Shown piece after piece: positions 11,801-25,500 of a DNA stretch of 64,000 bases. The position numbers were made by a program, and so were the translations under genes. The stretch comes from Galbula dea. Lineage: Eukaryota > Chordata > Aves > Piciformes > Galbulidae. The notes beneath the pieces are model-generated. The model searched no databases. It worked only from the letters and a program-made list of their open reading frames with translations, and had not been told where the DNA came from. The first letter of the stretch is position 1. Each line of letters begins with the position of its first letter. Where the stretch lies: assembly GCA_013399015.1 (NCBI GenBank), contig VWZX01008461.1:124001-188000 (forward strand). Reading direction: 5' to 3'.

Positions 11801-14800
11801 TTGACCCAGGAACTCTGCAGAGGTGTCGAATCACTTCTAATGCCTCCACGGCTTGAGTGGCTTCAACCTCCCTTCACAGGTGATGTGCCAGCAGCCCTGG
11901 CATTGACAGGGTGGAAAAGAGTGAAATGAATGGATTTGCCCAGAAAAGATGTCATGGGGTGATGCTGAGGATGCTCAAGATCTTCCAAATGCCCTCCAGG
12001 GCTCGGAGCAGCAGAAGGGCACTCCTGCCTGCCAGGATGGCAGGGATGCAGGTTGTGCTATGCTATGAAGTCCATGGCACACAGAGAGACTTGGGTTACT
12101 TATGTAGCAGTAAAATGGGACCCCAGGATGGCTTGGCCAACACAGCAAGATACATTTTCCTGCATATAGGTAAATGCAAACTCACAGCAAATCTTATATT
12201 GAGAATCATCATAAAGGAGCTTAACATCCCCAGAGATGGCTGGCAAGTGTTCCCAGGAGGCTGGCCACAGGATTGCCCATTGGCTTGGCTTGTTTTACCC
12301 CAACAGCTGGGGTGAGTTTGGGCCACTGGGGAAGGAGAAGTTTTATTCCCATGCTGAGGCAGGGAGTGAGTAGTGGGAACTGGTGGTGGCACATGGGAAG
12401 CCCTTAGACATGTCCATGCCTTGTCCTGAGGACATGCCACAGCCCTCCAAAGGACCACGCTCCCAGCTACATCTGCTCCCTTAGCATGGCTTTGCTGAAG
12501 GCACTTATTTCCAGTGAATATCTGATTCTTGCCAGTCCTCACTGAAGGAAGGCAAGCATCAGAGGCTGGAGTATTCCCTGCATTTCCTACAAACACCTTC
12601 TCCACCTTTTCTTCCAAGTCTTTTTGCTGTTCTGCAAGGTGTGCTTCACACAGGCAGTGAGGAGTGCAGCTGTCACAGGGGGAAATATGACAGTTGGCAC
12701 AGAAAAGAATTAGGGAGAAAAATGAGAATCTAGCTGCAATATTTCAAGGTCTCAAGAGAAATCTTATAGATCATCAGAAACACCTTTTTATGAACTACTG
12801 GAAGATGTTGTGGTATTGCTGTGGTGGGGGAGAGGAAAGTACCAAAATAGAGCAGAAGGAAGAGGGATTTTCTGTGCACAAATGCCTCTTCTGGGGCAGG
12901 AAGGTGAGGAATGATGGCTCTGTCACGTCAGAGCATGAGATTCACAGAAGGCCAAAGCTTTGCTTTCATCTTGATGGAAGTGGTGTGTGACTGTGTGCCA
13001 GCAGAAGGTCGTTCAGTCTAGCTGGGCACCTCTCCAGTGTCCTGTGCCTTATAGGGACATATTGTTTGCTTTTGATGTGGAAAGAGAGGTCAAATCTTGC
13101 CTTAGTTTATAGCCTTGATTTGCTTTCTTCTTAGACATAATTAGGTATTGCATGAAGGTAAACATTGCAGATGATGAGAGATGCATAGCTTGTGTCTGCA
13201 ATCTGGAGAATGACCTGAAATGTTCTGCCAGCATGCCAAAAAGTACAATATTTTATATATTTATGTGCTGGAAAAGAAATTATTTGTAAATTCTTCCAAT
13301 TGGCAGTAATGCTAATAAAAATGGAGAGGAATGGCACATGAAATGTGTTGCTTTATCTGGGATGCCTACTCCTTAAGCAGACTTTCACAATAAAATAGAT
13401 GAATGTGTGACTGAAGTGTCAAAAGTGTTTCGTTACAACATGAGACACTTTTATCTGAGGAATAAAATAAGCACTCAATGTACTAATTAGAGGAGCAGCT
13501 GCTTTTCAGTACCCTGGAAAAATAACTTCAGGCTAACATGAGAGGGGGAGAAAAAGAACCCAGTGTGTCAAAATGTTTATTATAATACAAATAGGAAATA
13601 CTTTGATCAAGCACAGGATGAGCTGGTTTCATCAGGGTACAAGTGAGCTACCTGTTAGCTTTTATCACATTATGTGATGCCTCAGCAGTAGTGGTGAAAA
13701 TACAGCTGTGACATCCTTATGAGCACCAACAGACAGGGGAAAGAAATCTCAATTTCAAGTTCTGCATATTCCCAAGATGCTTGGCAGTGGGTCTTTTGTG
13801 GGGCAGGGAACTGAAGAGGGAGAAAAAAAATATATAAAAAATAAGCTTTTCACAGTGATGCTGGCAAAAGTGATTGGAAAGGCAACACAGCTCTCCCAGG
13901 TGGGACTTGTGAGGTTCATCCAGCTTTGGGCATACCCATGATTGCAAGAAGGTTCTGCAGATTTATTGTCTTCTTCTGCTTTGCATGCAGAAGTTGTGCT
14001 GCTGAGGTGCAGTTCCATACAGCGAGACACATGCTGGCTCTGATCCTCTTTGGAAAGGGAATAAATGACAGAGAAAGAACTGCATGGCATCAAGGGATGC
14101 TGCCAATACACTGCCTCCCTTAAAGTCAGTTCTCCAAGCTGTCATACTGCTGTTGGGCCAGAGTTTATACACAGATGTTGCTTTGGTTGGCTTGCACTTG
14201 CTTTCCTATGTGAGGCAAGGGGCATCAAATTTGGGTGCTCCACTGGCTGGAGCATGTATGCTGTGTCACTGGGATAGGAATGACTGGGGAACCTGGACTG
14301 GGAGATCTGGACAGAGAATAAATCTCTCTTCTAAAAATTAAGTCCTGAGCTTTCCCTGGGGGCAAGGGAAGCTCCTAGCTCTCAGAGACTGCATGGCTGG
14401 ATGTTTGCTTCTGTCCAAAAGATCAGCCTGCACTACTCTGTGTGGGACAATGGTGACATTCACAAGCATTTTATCTCTTTCTTTTTTCTCTCCCTCTCTT
14501 CCCTTCTTCTTTTCTTTGGTTTTGTTGATTGTTTTTCTCTCCACTTTACTGCCATGGTTAATTCCTTGTGTTTCAACATGAACCTGTAGAACAGCCTAGG
14601 CTGCTGAAGGCAGGCCAGAAGCAGTTTCTGTGTTTAGAATGCAGAGTTAATATGAAAAGCCTGGACAGGTTGTTGCAGACTTTGGGTTTCTTCTCTGTAC
14701 ACAAAGGTCTCTGATTTTTGTAGGTGAGAAACAATCTAGCATCATCTCAGTGTGGTTGTGTGCTGCTTAGCTGAGAAATTTGGTCAGTGAGGTGGATTGG

Positions 14801-16687
14801 ATGAGACTTGTCTTTATTTATAGAGGCCACTTCCCTCATGTCTGCTCTGATTTGTAACATGGAGGTTATCATATTATGTGTTCTTGCTGCAAAGAATGAA
14901 GAGTAATTCTTGTTGCTGGTGAGGGTAGCTGCATTTGCAGCTCAGTACTGGGAAGGGGTTCATCAGGAATGTCAAATCCTGTCTGTGATGCAGTGCCTGG
15001 GAGGCTGAGTGCAGCCATGTGGAACAGACAGGACAAGAGGAAACACTGGCTTGTGATTCCCAGCTTGGTGCCTTCCCATCCTTGTGCTCCATGGGGGCAG
15101 AATCCTCTGGAGAGCACAGCCTGTGCTCTGTGATCTGGCTCACAGAGGCATGCCTCCTAGTTTGGTTGCACCCTTGTTGAATTTTATTGGTTCCTTAAAA
15201 CACAGTATTCCTGGGCTTATGATTTTGGTGTCCCAGAGTGTGTGTGCCACAGGGAACACACACATCTCTTAATGCACCTGTGACTTGCTGGCTGTCTCAG
15301 AGTTGTGTTAAGATGCTGTGATACATACAGAGGTCTCCTGCTATTCCTAGGGCCTGGGAAGCAAAAGTAATTGAAGTTCTGGGTAGTCAGGATGTGATTT
15401 TGCTCCTCCTGAGCCATTTGACACAGAGATCAACTGTTTACAACTTGCAAGGTACAAGAGTTCTGCAAAGAGCTGCAGAATGAACCCTTGTGGTTTTCCA
15501 TGCCAGAAGGGAAAGGATCCAGGGCTGGCAGTCAGAGGTGATGGGGACAGGAGAGGGCTTGCAGCAGCCATGCTGGAGGCTATCACACTCCACAGGCTCT
15601 GCAGTGCCTTTCCTTGAGCGAGACCTGGTCAAGGAGATGGTACCTGGAGTGTCCTGTGGTTTCCCAGGGCTGCTTATGAAGCTGGTACACTGCTCAGCAG
15701 GTGACAGGTGGGTTTCTTTTACTGCACTCACTGTATTTGTTGGACTTCTTCTCACCAAGCACCAACATCATCCTGCTTGGTTGAGTGTTTGTGGTGGAGC
15801 ATGGGACAGGTTACACTTTGGCACCTCAGAGGCAGAGCCCTCAGTCCTCTTCAATCACTGTCTTGCAGGTCAGGTCCCAGACAGTCTCCCCTTGGGAAAA
15901 CATGGGGAGTAAACAGATGTCTCTCTCTCTTTTCTTTTCTTTAAATGGGGAAGCAAACAAGCTCTCTGCAGCTATTTCCTCTTCCTTGCAACCAGAGCCA
16001 AGGGGCTGTCAAAATGAGTAACTCCCCAAGGTCCTTTTCTCAGTGCCAGACAGATGCATCCCCAGCTCCCTCTTTCTGAGCTCTCTTTGAGCCTTTCAGA
16101 CCCCGTGCAAATTTCCTCCTCATCAACACGTGTCTGTGCATGTAGCTGCCATTGAAGCAGAGCAGCCAGCTCCACACGACCACTGCTAAGAGTGCAGGAC
16201 ATGGAGGTGCCCATAGGGGACAGAGTAGGCTCCAGTGGAGATGTTTCACCTTTTCCTTCAGCTCCAGTGAAGTTTTTCCTCTAAAGAGTCACCCAAGTGG
16301 CAGGATGTGTGGTAGAGCTGGTGAACAGTAAAAGAGGGGCTGATGGGTATGTTCCCAAGGAGAGAAATGACAAATGGTATTTTTGACATGTATGGCTTGC
16401 TAGGGAACAGCAGAGACCCTCTGCAGATGGCTCTGGGGCAGAAACTCCCAAAAGAATGCAAACAGGACTCTTTAGGAGATGCTCATTGTCACCTTTCTCC
16501 ATCCTGGGGACTGGTTGTACCTCCTATGCCTGTGGATCACCATGTAGGCTGGCAGGGGAGGTCTAGGGCCCAGCTCTGCTTGCAGCCTCCATTCTGGTAA
16601 TGTTTGGGAAGGTGATGCTCTGTGCCTCAGTTTCCCCAGTGCAAACCAGCTGTGTCTGTGTTGTATTGGAGCTTTATCTCTTCATTT
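8802..16687. other. CALN1 intron (first part of 13.6-kb intron), unique
   Basis: This is the 5' part of the intron 8802-22424. Apart from a short GAAAA repeat at 9977-10005 and a T13 run at 10759-10771, I see no repeat or exon. The longest open frame (minus strand 12096-12617, 173 codons) resembles no family I know and is probably chance. Confidence 0.5.
9977..10005. repeat. (GAAAA)n microsatellite
   Basis: About five units of a GAAAA pentamer, followed by an A/C-rich tail to about 10030. Confidence 0.85.
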
Positions 16688-17030
16688 CACAGAATGTCAG
16701 AGGTTGGAAGGGACCTCTGGAGATCATCTAATCCAGAGATCATCTAATCCAACCCCTCTGTCACAGCAGGTTCACCTAGAGCATGTTGCACAGGATGACA
16801 TCCAGGTAGGTTTTGAATGTCTCAAGAGAAAGAGACTCCACCACCTCTCTGGGCACCCTGGTCCAGTGCTCTATCACCCTCAAAGGAAAGAAGTTCCTCC
16901 TTATGTTCAGATGGAACTTCCTCTGTTCAAGTTTGTGCCCATTACCTCTTGCCCTGTCACTAGGCACCACTGAAAAAAAGCCTGGCCCCATCCTCCTGAT
17001 GCCTATCCTTTAAGGATTTATAAGCATTTG
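16688..17030 (-). mobile_element. CR1 LINE 3' fragment with internal 16-bp duplication
   Basis: A minus-strand CR1. Read in reverse, its frame ends with the CR1 RT C-terminal motif (DRARGNGHKLEQRKFHLNIR, VPREVVESLSLETF). On the + strand it starts CACAGAATGTCAGAGGTTGG. At 16721-16752 the unit AGATCATCTAATCCAG is tandemly duplicated with one mismatch, which is not part of the usual CR1 end. Confidence 0.92.
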
Positions 17031-20000
17031 TTTCATGGATGTCTGAAATTAAAACAGTTTTCAAAGTCAAAAGGCTTCTGAAAGACTTTCTCTGGATTCT
17101 CATTGAAGTTATGGACTGAGGCTGTAATTAGGCAGAAAGTCTCTGGGTCGTGCTGGGGAAAGGGTCAGGCTGCTGATCAGGATGTTCTCCTCTGACCTGA
17201 AAATCTCTAAAACCAAAACACTTGTCTGGGAAATATCCTGTGACTGGAGCTTTTCTGTGCACATCCTCTGCATCATTTCAAGGCACAGAAGCAAAAGCCT
17301 TCCCCAGACTGCATTATTACAGCACAGGTTACTGTACAGGCACAAACAATGATACAGACTGGGACAGAGAGTCACTGCAGCTAGCTATTAAGAGAATAAA
17401 AATAAACAGGAGTGTTGTGTGTGCCTGGGACCCAAGCTGCAAAAGACTAGCTCATTAACTTTAAATATATCACCTAGCTGCACTCTGGAGGTCAAACTCC
17501 AGGGAAAAAAGAAGTGGGAATGCTTACCAGTCTACACACAGCAGATCCTCAACTTCCTTTAAATGTCTGCCTCATTTCAGTGCCATGCCAAGAAACTTTT
17601 AAGGAGGAAGGTGAATCTGATTATCCTGAGACTGCTCAGGGAAAAGACTTACTAAGGAAGTGGTCAGGCCAGGTTATCCAGGCTCCCAGTTTAATGCACA
17701 AGGCTCTGAAAACCAAGTGTAAGTCTCTGCTCTGCCCTTGGGTATAGTCAATGCAATCCATGCACGTTTCTCCCCTCTCCTTATTTTCCCTCTATGCTCT
17801 CTCTTTCTCCAGCCCAGTGAATATTTTATTACATCCTCCAAGGGAGCCACTTTGACTGGAGACTTTTGGACAGACAGCAGAAGGCTAAGGACTGGGGCTG
17901 TCCCATGGGATTGAGGGTGAGAGGGATTTATGCTGCTGCTCCTCAGAGCATTTCATTATTTCTTCAAAGCAGAAGAGCTCTGGCAGGAGAGTTTGCAGGA
18001 GCCCATACAGAGGCTGACATGGGGTTTTGCCCTGTCACCTCAGCCTGATCCCTCTCCTCTTCCAGGTCCCAGGTGGTCTGGGGGTGATCTGCTGCCATCT
18101 CCCTACCTGACATATCCAACCTGGGCAAAGGCCACTGCTGAAGGTAGATTCTGTGGGACCAGGACAAATGCACCAAGAGAAATGCAAGATGGAGCTCAGG
18201 CCCCACAAGTGAAGCTCAGTAACTTAACAGTGCTCTTAGCTGCTGGTCCATTGTCTTCAGTGTGCTTGGCATAAATGGATGGTGGACAAGTTGCAGGGCC
18301 CAGTGATCCCCTGCTGGAGCTCTGTGGTGGCAGCCAAACCAAGCTCTCAGCTTTGCTAACATGGGTGCTGGGGCTCTTCAAACTGAAATTGTCCCCAGGG
18401 TCTTTCTGAACACAGTGAGTGAACAGTGCACGTTGTGACTTTGGCAGGTCCAGGTTCCCTTGCTGGCCACACATGGCCTTTAGGCACTGAAAAGGTTCCC
18501 AGAGAGCCCAAAGATTTTGCTAGGTGCCTTCAGCATCCTCTTTCTGCCATGGACCAATTAGCAAGGCTCACAAACTGCTCCCATGACTGTTGACGGTCCA
18601 TCTAGTTGTTATTCCTTTTTATTATCAGTTTTGCCTGGTTTTTGTCAGAACTGAGACAGTGTCTTGCAGGGAGCAAAACTTTGTGGGTATCTGGAAGCAC
18701 TTAGTGCCCAGCTGATGTTAACTAACTAATAATGATAAGCAGATCTGACTTGTCTCTGATGATGTGGCCAGCAATGTTGAGTCATAGTGTTAGTCATAGG
18801 AGTCTCAGCCACATGACTGCTAAACCTCTTCTGACTCTTGACATTAGTGCCAGGATTAAAAGGGAGCATTATGGGGGAGAAAAATATTGGGGCATAGCTG
18901 TAAATAAATAGAGAAATGGTTCAGGTGGTTTAAATCCAGAGGTTAAACTTACCTATGGTGTTTTGCTAGGATCACCTACACAAGCAGTAACCCTCCCTTG
19001 ACTGATGGGTGATAACTTGGGGGTGGGGTGGCATCTGGACTGCATCCTGCCCAGAAGCCTCTGGTCCTCACCCACCTTCCCACCTGATGGTCTTCCTCTG
19101 CCCTAGCTGACCTACAGTGCTGTGCCTTGAGGTCCCCCAGCCCTCCTGGTTTGTAGATAAAGCTTTTGCAATGTGTGAGTTCCTTCATCAACCAGAGACT
19201 TCAGCCTGGCTGAAGTTTATAAACCTCAGCTGCATTTGTGACTGGTGGGAGCAGGGAGAGGAGAATTGGGGATGTTACTGGATGAGAAGTCCAGTTTGCT
19301 CCATCCTGACTAAAGCTTTTCACCTGCTTCTGCCCTGTCCCTTCCTTACAAGGTTGGTTTCCTTTGATGTGGTGAGTTCTGGTTAAAGTAGTTAATGTGA
19401 GCTTGGAGGCAGAGGGTGAGGTGGATGGGAACACCACATACATTACAAATTGACCTAGGAGGAGGAGGACATTGAGGGGTTGGGGTTGTACAACCACTGT
19501 TGACCACAGTGTTCTTCAGGGCTTGCTGGCTGGCTCATGGGAAGAGCAGAGCAGTGTAAACAAGTGTAAGCAAAGAGAGAGCAGTGTAAACAGCTCCCAT
19601 AGTCCAGCCTGCAGTTTTCCTCCCCTTCTTCCCATCCCTTAAACACAACTAGAAGTTCATTTCTGAATAAGCTGCACATCACTTGCTCTCAATAGCAACC
19701 ACTCTTGGGTGAGGAGCACATCTGTAGGCAAAGTAAAGCTAAAGGTAGGGATGTGTGTGGTGTTTGATTTGCCTCCAATGCAGATCCTCAGACAGATGCT
19801 TGATGTGTGCATCACGCATCAGCTTGTTGCATGCTGTGTATGTGACTATGGAGAGAAGGAAGTTGAGGAGGGAGAAAGGCAATTTTTGACTGTACCCAAC
19901 ACTAATCTCAAGCTGAGGATATGCTCCCAGAGTCTGATGAGTGACCTGAATGCTTGTAGATCCTACAAAGTGAGGTGGTTATTGAGCATTACCTGGTTAT

Positions 20001-22424
20001 GCCATGGTTGTGGACAGCAACCCTATGCATTCTCACTTTGCACCCATGCAGGGTTGCACTGGGTGAATCTTGGAGCCTTTCTGTTGGGTTTTAGACTGTT
20101 TCTCTCCTGGCTGTTCCTCTGAAAGGAATTTTCAAGCAAAACTGTGCATGCTCTTTATTGATATTATGATGCTGCAGTCTCATGAGATTCTGATGGCAGG
20201 GAGGTTTGTTTTCTGCAGCTTAAAATGAATGTTAAAGGGATATTTCTGCCAGGCAAAATGTTTTGGGGTCTAGTTTCCTAGCTAGTTAACAGTTTTAATT
20301 GGAAAAGCAGTCAATAAAGGGATAATGCTTTTTGTAATGGCATCTTTCTTCTGAGGTTGTGGAATGAGCTATAATTAAGCTGATCATTAAACCCTGTGAA
20401 GTTAGTTATGGTCCCTGGCAAAGGCACAGAGAAGTCATGAGCAAGGGTTTGCCCAGAGTCTTGTTCTGAGGCAGATACAGAGACCAGGAGGCCTGGCACC
20501 TGCTTTCTCTTGAGTCATGTGCAGGACTAAGTCTTGCCTTTCCTCCCTGGATCCAATGACATTGTAGAAAACATCAACTGAGTACCAGTATTTTGGGGTT
20601 GAGTGTTGATAGGCCAAATATATGCACAGGCAGGTACTAGAGTCTCTTTAACATGCAAATTGTTTTTTTGCTAATCTGTCTAATTTGTTTAACCCAATTT
20701 GCATCAGGCTGTATGGATTTGTTATTGCCTTTCCCTTGTAGTGATGTACTGCAATGTAAATCATCCCAAGCTCACTGTCTCCTTGCATTCCCTTCCCCAG
20801 CATGACCCAATGTGAGGTGACTGATACAATCTGACTTGATGTCATAAACTGATGGCTCCCCTGGGGAAGCAGAAGGAACATATTTTCTCATAGCCCACAA
20901 GTTCTTTGAATAATGGCTTTCCAGGTGATGAGGTGCCCACCCCTTTCCATTTCTGCTTAATAAGCTGCCCCAGAAACTAGATCCATCCTGCAAGTGCTCA
21001 GCCAGCTTCAGCCCTGCAGAGCCCTTAAGGTGTGAGTGATTTTAGTGTTTGGATGGAGTCTTGCATATTACAGGATCAAAGCTATTATGAACCCCTGCTG
21101 GATTTCCTTTCACTGGCTCACCCCTAGGATATTCTCTCTTGTCTTGGAGAAATTACAGGCAGAGCCTAGTGAATAGAGATCACTATTCTGGCAAATGAGC
21201 ATTTGGACTCTACTTATTTTTCACATTGTGTTTCTGCAAAGAGAGATTCCAATCAGCAGTGCATATGCTCAGATCAGGCATGTGAAACAGAATAAAGAGG
21301 ACAGATAGCAGCAGCATGCAGTGCACATGGCAAAGGTGTCCCACAGGGCTGCTGCAGCTACTGCAGTCAATAGTGACATTTTAATAGTAGCCCTTGCAGT
21401 GATCTGTTTTAGTGTGATGGGTTTAGGCATTTCTTACACCTAATAATTTAGCAACAGCAACTACCTGGAAAGGTGAATGCATTCAGTTCCAGCTGAATTT
21501 GAATAAAAAAACAACTTCAGTGTCTTGCAGTTGCTGATTCCATTTCCAGACTTGAAGGAGGACTAATGCATCCACTCATATCAATTAGCCTAATAATATG
21601 TGGGAGGTTATGTCTATGGACTTACAAAGGAGAGGCACATAGACATTGAGCTACCTTGTTCAGAGAAGCAGGTACTTTAAAGATCTTTTAACAGGCACAA
21701 ATTTCCCTCTTTTTTTTTTTTTTTTGGCCATTTTCACTAAGCATTGTGGAAGTTCTCTGAGGGAAAAGCAACATTTAATACAATGCTCAGATATACTTCC
21801 AACAGCTGCATGCCTCATTTACAAACATACAATATACTGCAGGGGTTTGGGACTGCATAGGCTCAGTTCATTAATGGCAGGAGCAGTCTCTTCTTCCTGC
21901 TAATGGCACTGGAGCTGTGTTTCTGCTGCCTGCTCTGCATGCTGAGCACACAGGGTTTTAAGAGACAGATCTGATGGAAAGCTGAAATGAAATGCCTTGT
22001 GGCTTTGTAACAGTCTGGCTCTTCCCTCTGCATGCTCTCCCTTCCTCTGGAGGATGGGGTTGGCCCTGGAAAAGTTTTGCAGACCTAGCTGTCTGGCAGC
22101 TCTGTAGAGAGGAAGAGCCCTGGCCAGACTAATGGCTGCTGTCCTGCTGCCAAAACTGTTTATTTGGGAAGTGACTTGCCTACAAACTCCCCAGGGCTGG
22201 GAAGTGATCTTTTCATCTCTGGTTGTGCATCATCTGGTCCTGTCTTCAGGTATGGGTATGCCACAGCCTGGGTAATTCATTGGGTTTTCAACAGATTTGG
22301 GTCTGTAGGCACCATGAAGTTGATGCAGGAGGTGTCCCAGTGCATGTATGTCTGTGATGGGCAGCAGATCCAGAGCAGCCTTTTGGACATTGGCACTGAA
22401 AACATTGATCTTCTTTCATTCCAG
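17031..22424. other. CALN1 intron (second part), repeat-poor
   Basis: Intron sequence leading to the exon at 22425. A T-run at 21710-21725 is the only simple repeat noted. I recognise no CR1, exon or RNA gene. Confidence 0.5.
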
Positions 22425-22537
22425 GGGATGGCCAGGTTGATTTTGATGAGTTTATGACTATTCTGGGACCTAAGCTGGTATCATCAGAAGGCAGAGATGG
22501 CTTTCTGGGAAACACAATAGACAGCATATTCTGGCAG
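22425..22537 (+). CDS. CALN1: CALN1 internal exon: rest of EF-hand 2 and linker
   Basis: This 113-bp exon follows the previous CALN1 exon after a 13,623-bp intron. The acceptor is TTCTTTCATTCCAG and the donor is GTAAGT. Two leading G bases complete the Gly codon started in the previous exon, and 37 full codons follow, ending in phase 0 at ...SIFWQ. Joined to the earlier exon it completes the second EF loop, DMDGDGQVDFDE, with all usual calcium ligands (D1, D3, D5, D9, E12). The segment after the loop (ILGPKLVSSEGRDGFLG) is characteristic of calneuron-1, not of CABP7 or calmodulin. By recalled human numbering it covers about residues 88-125. The following exons, for the degenerate C-terminal half and the hydrophobic tail anchor, are not found in the remaining 41 kb and must lie beyond the window. 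Confidence 0.97.
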
Positions 22538-25500
22538 GTAAGTGGTCATTTATTCTTCTTAATGTAACTTTAGCCAACTATTAATAGCTTCCAGAGTTGG
22601 TTTATTGAGGAGCACAAGATGTTTTGCTAAACATGAATGTTTGTGTAAAGGCTACTAGGGTCTCACCATGAGCTGTGTAAGAGCATCCTGCACTGCTGGC
22701 TGGACCTTCTCTTAGCTAAGCCCTGTGAGGGAGGAAGGGGAAAGCCCTTCCTGTGGATGACTGGCAGTTAAACACAACAAAGCACCCAGTTATTTGTGCA
22801 ATATATTTGGGAGTGGTTTTTAATTCATTTTTGGAGGAGGATAAACATTTTTTAATGAGTCTTTTGCTTTAGAAACCTTGAACTTGCCTTGCTGCTCTCA
22901 GAAATGTGCCACTGTTCAGTGTCCCTTGGCCATGGTGGAGGGATGCTCCAAGCAGAGCAAGCTGTGCCATCATGGTCATGTCTGACCAGTGCTTCTCTGG
23001 TTAATTGGGGTCCAAGGCTGAGGGTAATCATGTTGAGCTAGTGCAAGCTGGTGATGCCCTGAGGGGTTTGGTCCTGCCAGTTTCAGGCACTGGAGGAGGG
23101 TCAGGTCTGGCAGCAGGAGCTGCCTCATATCTGTCATGCAGTGTGATTTTAAACAGCATTAGACCTTCCTGGAAAAGGAAGGACAGTCCAGGCTGTTTTG
23201 GTGGGGGTTCAAAATCTCCTCAAACACAGTGCTGCACATTTCTTGCCAATAGATTTAATGTGTGGCTTTCTGAGAGATTACTTCTCCTTTCACTGAGCAT
23301 CCAACAGCCTTTGCTTGCTAATAAACTTTAGCTGTTACCAAGTTTATGTGAATCAAAAGAGTCAAACCTGGGTAGAAGCATTTCTGCCAATTACTCTCCA
23401 GCAGAGTCCAGATTTCATTGGATGGAGCTTTGTAGAAGTCTTTTTAATAAAACCTTCTTCTTGGCCTCCAGGGAGTGATAGAAATAACCCAGGAAATCCT
23501 GATCTGGATTCTAGTGTTTGGTTGTCAAAACAATAGGCTGGTGTTATTGAAGCCACAGTGGTTTGGAGTGTATCTGGGGGAACAGGAGAGCTAAGCCACA
23601 CACCATGAAGGGCAGAGAGTCACAAAAGTTTTATTGCCTCCATTGCACCTTGCAAGCCTCATTGCAAGGTGTGAGCAACAGAGAGAGAAAGCAGCACCAT
23701 CTAATGCCACTGAGCCATTGGTGCCTTCCAAACCCCCACCCTCTGAGAGTCTGACCTCACCAGAGTCCCTCAGGAAGCAAAAATCCCCATGGGAAAATCG
23801 AGTTCATGAGCTGAACTCTTCAATGGGGAAGCAGAGAAGTCTTGAGCCCTCCCTAAAATTCAGCTCACAGGTTAACCTGCTGCTGAAGTTGACCCTTCAG
23901 CCCATGTAAATGCCTTCAGTGGCTTTGCTCAAAGGAGGCAAGGGAGGGAGGTTGTGTGCTCTGGTTTTAGAGCAGCAGGACTCCTGCTCTCCACTTTAAA
24001 CTTACTCTTTCATGCAGCAGAGACCATGGCCCTTGTGCCCCCAAGGCTGTGGTGGGATGAGTGAAAAGAGTGCAGAGACTGCAGATAACTGGCCCCACGG
24101 TGGGAAGGGGCAGCCCTGGAGTTGTCTGCAGGCAGCAAAGCTTTGGCTGAATTGCACAAGTGCTCCAGGGCCTTGGAAAAAAAATGTTTATGGTCTTCTA
24201 CTTGTAAGGGTAAAAATACATCTCTTTACATAGCACTTTCCTGGATTTCAAAGCCCTTGAAGAGAAGGCTTCATCTCATGCTTCATTCCTCCTGGGGCAG
24301 GAGAGCTTGTGAAGAACACTATAATTTTGTTGCTATTCCAAAGAAAAAGCAAGAGGAGGGGAGGAAAAACACACAGGGAAGTGTCTTTCATATTCCCTTT
24401 GCTATTCCTACCTGGCTTTACCCAAACTGCCTGCAGGACCATACATCACCTCATCTTTAAGCAAAGCATTTATGGATCTGTGTTATCTCCAGAGGATTTA
24501 CATCTGATTTGAAGCAAAGCCCTTTTTGGAATTGGGGCTTGGCTGTGTTTGTCTTATGCCTTGATTTCACATCTGCTGGAAAGGAATGGCTGGGAGAGGT
24601 GACTGTGTATGAGTTGCTCAGAGGAGGACTTTGCCCCAAGGAATGATTGGAAGGAGAAGATAGTGTCCACAAGCCTGTGGTTGTGACTGGTGCTAGGTGA
24701 CAAGGGCAGTGAGGGTGGGACAAGAAGGGATGATTCTGCCTTGATGTCATCTGGCCAGGCAGTGCTATCATGAAACCTCACCCCAAAGCTGCAGCAACAA
24801 AAAGCATTTTGAAGAGGCTCCTAAATGAGTCCTAGAGGCAGAGAAGATCCATGCTGACATCAAGAAAGTGCCTTCTCCTCTTCCATCCAAACAGATTCCC
24901 TCTAAGTGCCATAAGTTTGGCTCTTGGGGTGCTTTTGCTGAGGGCCCAGATTTCTGTACAGTTGCACTTCAGTTCAGACCATTCCAACCACACCTAAATA
25001 ATACAATGGCAGAGTTGAATAATAAACAACAGCAGCAGGAGAGAGAAATTCGAAGGAGCAGGCAAGCTCCCGAAGATGCATTTGCAGATGAGCTGGGAGT
25101 GAGTTGGTGGGATTCAGGAAGGCAGTGCTAGGTGGCAGAAGCTGCAGGGGGGAATATCTTACAACAACAGCAGTGGGGCTGCAGGGGATGGGGTGGGGGT
25201 AGAAGCAGTAGAAGAACAGGGAGGAGAGAGGGGGATAGTGTGTGGAAGAGGCAAGCTTGAAATAATAGTAAAAGGGAGCATCCCTCCTATCCATGTGCTG
25301 TCTGAAGAGCAGTGGTCAGCCAGGATTCAGACAAGACTTGAGCACTGGCAGGTAGTAGAGACATGGAGGATCTCTCAGACAGATTTTGCCTCCTTGATTT
25401 CCCATACAGGCTTTAAAGGAAGTCTTGCCAGTGTGTTAAGCAGCTGACTCTTGCTTTCTCAGGTAGAAGCAATCAGTTCTGCTCCAGTTGGAATGGCTCT

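Noticed and set aside
12096..12617. 173-codon open frame on the minus strand, the longest in the window
   Set aside because: No recognisable domain, no splice or promoter context, and a frame of this length is expected by chance in 64 kb read in six frames.
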